Notes under the pieces: generated by a model | Told to the model about the DNA's origin: nothing | Seen by the model: only the letters and a program-made list of their open reading frames with translations | The model's database searches: none | Source: an uncultured Pelagibacteraceae bacterium | GTDB taxonomy: Bacteria > Pseudomonadota > Alphaproteobacteria > Pelagibacterales > Pelagibacteraceae | NCBI GenBank assembly: GCA_902519625.1 | Contig: CABYKS010000006.1 | Coordinates: 1 to 41,508 of the forward strand | Direction of reading: 5' to 3' | Length of the DNA: 41,508 bases | Shown here: positions 36,311 to 41,508 of the stretch, in pieces | Position numbering within the stretch: the stretch's first letter is position 1 | Layout: every line of letters begins with the position of its first letter | Translations under genes and position numbers: made by a program

Positions 36311-37287
36311 TTAATTTTCTTAAAAAAATTAATTGAAGAAATTAGAGATTGAGCATTTGATTTATTTTTTCCAATCATTTCATTGTTTGTTCCATGATCA
36401 GGGGAAACTCTTAAGAAAGGTAAGCCTAAAGTTAAATTAATAGCATTAAAATTAAATATAGTTTTCATTGGAGTAAGCACCTGGTCATGGTACATCCCAA
36501 TCGCAACATCATATCGTGATAAATTTTTTTTAGAAAAAAAGGTATCTGCAGAAAATGGACCTTTTATGTCTATTTTGTTTTTTAATATTAGCTTAATTGC
36601 TGGTTTAATAATATTTTCTTCTTCACTTAACTTTGCAATTGATTCACAATGAGGATTAAGTCCTAAAATTGCAAACTTTGGTTTTTTTTTTAATTTTTTT
36701 TTGTAAAAAAAATTAATATTCATTACATCATTTACAATTTTAATTTTTGATAAATTTTTGGCTACCTGTTTTATTGGAAGATGTGTAGTAATTGGGCATA
36801 CCGAAAAGTAAGAATTATAAATAAGCATGGTTGGTTTTTTTTTAGCTCTTACTTTAGTCGCTAAATATTCTGTAATACCTAAGTATTTTTTTTCTAAAAA
36901 ATGTGTTTTTGATACTGGCCCGTTAATTAAACCAAAGGCAGATTTTTCATTTAATAATTTTAAAGCAATTTTAAAACAATCATTAATATATTTATTTGAT
37001 TTATTAGAAATTCTGTCAAAGACTTTTTTAAATTTATAATCAACATTGATTATATTTATATTTTTTTTATTTAAATTTAAATTTTTTAAATTAGTAGGAT
37101 TGACTTTTTCAATTTTAATTGAATATTTAAGTTGTTTCATTTGTTTTCTAAATAGTCTTTCAGATCCAATTATAAGGATAGGTCTATTAAATTTTTGTAT
37201 AATTTTTTTTTTATAAGACTTAAATAATATTTCTGAAAAAATACTGTTTGGTTCTCCAGGCACTATTAATAAGGGATTATTTTTCAC
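36307..37287 (-). CDS. pdxA: 4-hydroxythreonine-4-phosphate dehydrogenase PdxA
   Basis: GLINGPVSKTHF, ITTHLPIKQVAKNLS, AILGLNPHCES, GPFSADTFF, VAIGMYHDQVLTPMKTIFNFNAINLTLGLPFLRVSPDHGTN. Confidence 0.93.
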   Translation of the reverse strand: MKNNPLLIVPGEPNSIFSEILFKSYKKKIIQKFNRPILIIGSERLFRKQMKQLKYSIKIEKVNPTNLKNLNLNKKNINIINVDYKFKKVFDRISNKSNKYINDCFKIALKLLNEKSAFGLINGPVSKTHFLEKKYLGITEYLATKVRAKKKPTMLIYNSYFSVCPITTHLPIKQVAKNLSKIKIVNDVMNINFFYKKKLKKKPKFAILGLNPHCESIAKLSEEENIIKPAIKLILKNKIDIKGPFSADTFFSKKNLSRYDVAIGMYHDQVLTPMKTIFNFNAINLTLGLPFLRVSPDHGTNNEMIGKNKSNAQSLISSINFFKKIK

Positions 37288-38212
37288 TAATAAATATATT
37301 TTGTTTAATTTTATTAAAATAAATTAGTGAAAATTGATTTAGTTGTCTATTTTTTTCTTGAGTTACCATTTGTTTAAAAGTTTTTTCAAAATCTAATTTT
37401 TTTTCTTTTTTTCTTTTATTATTTAACTTGATTATTAAGTAGCCGCTACTTACTTGGATAGGTTTAGTTAGTTGATTAATTTTTAAATTTTCTATTTCTT
37501 TTAACAAATTGTCATTTAATTGATTTTGATTAACCCATCCTATTTCTCCACCAAATTTAGAGCTATCACTTATGCTAAATATATTTGCACTATTTTTAAA
37601 ACCAGAATTTTCAATGTTTTTTAATATTAAATTATATTTATCTAAAATCTTTTCATCTGCACTTAATTGAAATAATATTTCACTTAGATTGTATTCTTTT
37701 AATACTTTTTTTTGGGTTTTAATTTTTGATTTTATTTTTTCTTCATCAATTTTAATTTGATTAATATATTTATTATATATCATTTCATTCCATAGAGTTT
37801 CTATTTTTAGTTTTTCTTTAATGTCATCAATATTTAAATTATATCCAATCATATAAGAAACAAATTCATCTTTAGTTTTAAAATTTAATCTTTTATAAAA
37901 ATCACTTAATACTCGATCAGAATATTTGTCAGCTTTTTTAAAGTCATAAAATTTTAATAATTCAATTTTTTTTATTTTTTCCCTTATTAAAGATTGTTTT
38001 GAAATTTTTTTTAGCTGATTTTTTGGTAAGTCTTTTAAATTATTATTTAGTGCTATAAGATAATTTCTTTCATTTAAAAAATCAATATTTGTTAATATTT
38101 CGTTTTCTATTTGTAATTCTATTTTAATTTTATTCTCTGAGTTTGCCAAGTTTATAGACAAGGAAACAAAAATAAATATATATACTAATTTTAATATTAT
38201 ACTTTTAATCAT
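37277..38212 (-). CDS. SurA-like periplasmic chaperone / PPIC-type peptidyl-prolyl isomerase
   Basis: Signal peptide; single PPIC-like region (LSEILFQLSADEK...FGGEIGWVNQNQLNDNLLKEIENLKINQLTKPIQVSSGYLIIKL); located between pdxA and lptD. Confidence 0.85.
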   Translation of the reverse strand: MIKSIILKLVYIFIFVSLSINLANSENKIKIELQIENEILTNIDFLNERNYLIALNNNLKDLPKNQLKKISKQSLIREKIKKIELLKFYDFKKADKYSDRVLSDFYKRLNFKTKDEFVSYMIGYNLNIDDIKEKLKIETLWNEMIYNKYINQIKIDEEKIKSKIKTQKKVLKEYNLSEILFQLSADEKILDKYNLILKNIENSGFKNSANIFSISDSSKFGGEIGWVNQNQLNDNLLKEIENLKINQLTKPIQVSSGYLIIKLNNKRKKEKKLDFEKTFKQMVTQEKNRQLNQFSLIYFNKIKQNIFISEK

Positions 38213-40580
38213 TTACTATTGGCGGTGAAGCAATTTTTCCAAATGGAATTATTTTTATTAAAAATAATATATTTTCATCAGGTTTTAAATCAGCGTCCGT
38301 GTAATAACTTTTATTATACTCTATTGCTGCTGTTAGACAGTCATTTTCATATTCGTAAATTAAATTGTAGTAGTTTGTAATGTTTTTATCCAAATTTTTT
38401 TCAGTACCAAATCCAATTGAATTATTATTATCAAAATTAAATTTTGTGGTATTTTTTATATAGCTGTTCTCATTTAAATAATTATCTTCCTCCAAAAATT
38501 CAAAAGATGTAACAAAATTATTTATATTTATATTAGCTTTAACTAAATCGTAATTTGAATTTTCCAAATTTTTATCTAATGAAAATTGATAACTTAAATC
38601 AAAAAATTTTGAAGGAATAAAATCAAGCTCACCTATAAAATCAGATCTTTTTTCTGAAAAACCATATAATTCTGGTAAATCAGGATTTTCTTTTGCTCTA
38701 ATTATATTTGCAAAAGATAAATTAAAAAATCTTTGATCTCCTTCAGTGTCTAAAGAATATTCTGCACCAAAAGTTATTGATCCTCCTCCCTCAACAGCAC
38801 TATCATCAATTCTATCTAGTGCATAAATATTGTTATAGTTTATAGTTTTATTCAAATTAGAATTATTTTTTGTTAAGTTTGGACTGTACCTAGCCGAAAT
38901 TTTTGGAGACAATAAACTAATTGAATTTTCATTTTCTTTTTTCAAAGGAAATTCAGCTCCGATCAAAATTGTAGAAAGTAATTGTTGATTGTCACCTTCT
39001 TTAAATGTATCTGAATTTTCTGTAGATGAATTTAAGTTTCTTAGTAACAGATTATAATTTGTTATTAATCCATCTATATTTGAATTAATTTTTGAAAAAG
39101 AAGAATATTTAAAATCATTAATTAAGATAGACTCATCAGAATTTGCATTATAATTTTTTTGAAAACCTCTTGAATTAAAGGTTAGATCTCCATTTATATT
39201 ACTATTAGTGTACAAATATTTTTCATAATTAAAATTTGGAAAAATATATTCATATCTGTCACTTTTTTGTTTATTTAAATTTTCGAAAACTTCAAATTTA
39301 ATATCAAATGAACTATCTTCATCAAATGAATTGTAATTTACATAAGAATGAAGTGAAGAATTATCATCAATAATAGGTGAAGTTATATTATTTTTTTTAA
39401 GGTAAGTGTCGTTTGAAACACTTTCTAAGTGTAAATCTAATGTTTGATTTTGTTTATTTGACGAAAGATCAGCAAAAAAGTGATTTTTAGTATCATTTGC
39501 ATCTTTATTTATACTAAAGTCTAATGTTAAATCAGAATCTTTGTTTGCTTGTCTATATTCAGTTTGTAAGAGTATTTCATCGTTGAAAAACAATCTTGGT
39601 AAGAAAGTCAGATCTTTTCGATCCGAAATAACTTTATAGTAAGGAATTTGTACTGAAGTTCCTGAATTATTTGATGTTTGGAAGCTTGGCATTAAAAAAC
39701 CAGATTGACGTTTTACAGTAGGGTCTGGATGAAAAAAATAAGGGAAGTAAAGAACAGGTTTATCATAAATTTTCAACCAAGCATTTTTATACTCAATTTT
39801 TTTCTCATTTTTTTTATGAACAACTTCCTCAGCATGTATTGACCATGGAGGACATTTGTTATTTTCTTGATTACAAGTAGTAAAACTACCTTTATAAATT
39901 GTAGTGTTATTTTCTTCTGAAATTAAGCTATTTCCTTTTAATCTTGGATCATTTTTATTGTTGCCAAACAAAGAATCTTCAAAATCTATTACAATATCTG
40001 AACCTAAAAATTTATTATCTTTCAAATTTACTAAAGCAAAATTTAAATAGTATTGATTTTTATTATTATCATAGAGTGATAAATTTTTAGCTTTAAGCAT
40101 GTTTGTATCAAAATTAAATTTAAATTTTTCTGCATAAAATACATTATTTTGTAAATCTTCAATTTTTGTTTTTTTATCAGAATAAATCTCAGACAAATTT
40201 CTTTCATAAATTAAATCAGTTCCTTCTAAATAGTAACTATTTTTTATATTCGATTTTGATTTTCCAATTGATAAAATTTTTTCTTTATTTCTAAAATAAA
40301 TATATTCATCTCCTTCAGTGATAATATTATTTTTTTTATCATTTAATATTACATTTCCTAATATTTTTAATATCGAATCTTTTTTATTATAAATTAATTC
40401 TTTTCCACTAATTTCAACACCATCGTTAGAAGTTATTTTTACACCATTAAAAGCTTTAGTGATTGTACCTTTATTTAAGATTTTTATTTCTGAAGATTCA
40501 ATATTAAATATTTCTGCTCTTACTAAATTTTGATAAAAAAAAATTACTAAGAAAAAAATTAATAAAAATTTACTTTTCAT
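38205..40580 (-). CDS. lptD: LPS-assembly protein LptD (OstA/Imp)
   Basis: Signal peptide, OstA-like N-domain (GVKITSNDGVEISGKELIYNKKDSILKILGNVILND), CPPWSIHAEEVVHKKNEKKIEYKNAWLKIYDKPVLYFPYFFHPDPTVKRQSGFLMP, beta-barrel C-terminus. Confidence 0.94.
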   Translation of the reverse strand: MKSKFLLIFFLVIFFYQNLVRAEIFNIESSEIKILNKGTITKAFNGVKITSNDGVEISGKELIYNKKDSILKILGNVILNDKKNNIITEGDEYIYFRNKEKILSIGKSKSNIKNSYYLEGTDLIYERNLSEIYSDKKTKIEDLQNNVFYAEKFKFNFDTNMLKAKNLSLYDNNKNQYYLNFALVNLKDNKFLGSDIVIDFEDSLFGNNKNDPRLKGNSLISEENNTTIYKGSFTTCNQENNKCPPWSIHAEEVVHKKNEKKIEYKNAWLKIYDKPVLYFPYFFHPDPTVKRQSGFLMPSFQTSNNSGTSVQIPYYKVISDRKDLTFLPRLFFNDEILLQTEYRQANKDSDLTLDFSINKDANDTKNHFFADLSSNKQNQTLDLHLESVSNDTYLKKNNITSPIIDDNSSLHSYVNYNSFDEDSSFDIKFEVFENLNKQKSDRYEYIFPNFNYEKYLYTNSNINGDLTFNSRGFQKNYNANSDESILINDFKYSSFSKINSNIDGLITNYNLLLRNLNSSTENSDTFKEGDNQQLLSTILIGAEFPLKKENENSISLLSPKISARYSPNLTKNNSNLNKTINYNNIYALDRIDDSAVEGGGSITFGAEYSLDTEGDQRFFNLSFANIIRAKENPDLPELYGFSEKRSDFIGELDFIPSKFFDLSYQFSLDKNLENSNYDLVKANININNFVTSFEFLEEDNYLNENSYIKNTTKFNFDNNNSIGFGTEKNLDKNITNYYNLIYEYENDCLTAAIEYNKSYYTDADLKPDENILFLIKIIPFGKIASPPIVND

Positions 40581-41508
40581 TGATTCTGACTAATAAGATA
40601 AAACAAAATAAAGTTAAAATTATTAAGGGTGAACATATAGATAATATTATAGATGTTTTTTCAGTTATACCTAATAAATTAAAAAAATAATTTATATAAT
40701 ATATTGTAACAGAAGACAAAATACCCAATGATAAATTAAAAAATTTTGATCTTTTGTAGCTGAAACTCAAAATTAAAATAGACCCTATAGTTGTCATTAT
40801 TGATATAAGTACCGGGAAAGAATATAATTTATATAAATGAGATTTTATCTCAATGTTGGATAATCCCAGTTTTTTGTAATCTTCAGTTAAATTAATTAAT
40901 TGTAATAAATTTAGTGAAGTTAAATTAGAAAAAATGCTATTTAACTTTTCTCTATTAAAATTTGTATTAACGCTTAAATTTTCTAAAATTTCTTTTTTCC
41001 CGTTATTAAAAAAAATTCTTACTTTTTCCAGTTCCCATTCTTGATTTTCTATGTCTGCCTGTTCTGAAATAATTATGCTTTTTAAATTAAATTCCTTATC
41101 ATGTTGACTTATTGTTATATTTTTTAGCTTATTATTTACAAATTCATCTGCATTTATGACATATATATTATCTTCATACTCATCTTTAATCCACAGACCA
41201 TTATCATTTATTGCTGCTAAGTATTTGTTATCGTCAGTAAATTTATTTTTAATTAATAAATAGTTATGTTTTAAATTTGAAGAGAAAGTATAAAAGAAAA
41301 CTGTAATAATTATTCCCATAATTAAAGATATATATATTAGGAATCTTATTAATGAAAAGTTATCTATTCCAGTTACTTTTAGTAAATTTAATTCCTCATT
41401 TTCTTTAAATTTAATAAAAAATAATTGAGACGCAATTAAGAAAATAAATGGAAAAATTTCAAATAAAATTGATGGTGTATTTAAAAAAGTTAACAATATT
41501 GGATAATA
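40570..41508 (-). CDS. lptG: LPS export permease LptG (N-terminus beyond window; frame is open through 41508)
   Basis: LLTFLNTPSILFEIFPFIFLIASQLFFIKFKENEELNLLKVTGIDNFSLIRFL is LptF/LptG-like; the TTG start at 41496 in the track is likely internal. Confidence 0.87.
   Translation of the reverse strand, partial: YYPILLTFLNTPSILFEIFPFIFLIASQLFFIKFKENEELNLLKVTGIDNFSLIRFLIYISLIMGIIITVFFYTFSSNLKHNYLLIKNKFTDDNKYLAAINDNGLWIKDEYEDNIYVINADEFVNNKLKNITISQHDKEFNLKSIIISEQADIENQEWELEKVRIFFNNGKKEILENLSVNTNFNREKLNSIFSNLTSLNLLQLINLTEDYKKLGLSNIEIKSHLYKLYSFPVLISIMTTIGSILILSFSYKRSKFFNLSLGILSSVTIYYINYFFNLLGITEKTSIILSICSPLIILTLFCFILLVRINEK

Noticed and set aside
35595-37039. Plus-strand ORFs 35595..35786, 36063..36314 and 36827..37039
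   Set aside because: Antisense Phe/Ile-rich frames opposite rsmA and pdxA (Lys-rich sense strand).
1-41508. tRNA/rRNA genes, IS elements, CRISPR arrays, phage genes
   Set aside because: No tRNA-like cloverleaf, transposase/integrase motifs, spaced direct repeats or phage structural proteins were seen by eye in gaps or ORFs. A tRNAscan/CRISPR search was not run.

Overview
The window is an AT-rich, densely packed bacterial chromosome segment. Gene content, gene order and codon style fit a streamlined alphaproteobacterium of the SAR11/Pelagibacterales type (inference, no database search run). Most of it is core metabolism: guaB-TPR-guaA-panB, purF-cvpA, dnaB-rplI-rpsR-rpsF, fabD-fabG-acpP-gmk, and rsmA-pdxA-surA-like-lptD-lptG. 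Accessory blocks cover 5-oxoproline use (pxpA divergent from pxpBC), a membrane-lipid-modifying cluster (FAD oxidoreductase / DUF1365 / cyclopropane-FA-synthase-like / DUF3833 / SDR), SelO, NAD-dependent formate dehydrogenase, moeA, glycine amidinotransferase and betaine-homocysteine methyltransferase. No mobile element, CRISPR array, rRNA or tRNA was seen. The strongest non-coding signal lies upstream of bhmT (24100-24265): a SAM-II-like aptamer, an intrinsic terminator, then a second SAM-V-like aptamer that runs into the Shine-Dalgarno. This is a tandem transcription/translation switch of the type known from Ca. Pelagibacter. Other notable points are an IMP dehydrogenase that lacks the whole CBS (Bateman) module, several convergent gene pairs whose stop codons interlock in 4 nt, an unlisted 58-aa DUF465-like ORF, and an HD-domain protein resembling diiron oxygenases. 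I did not find a clearly unprecedented multi-gene system.
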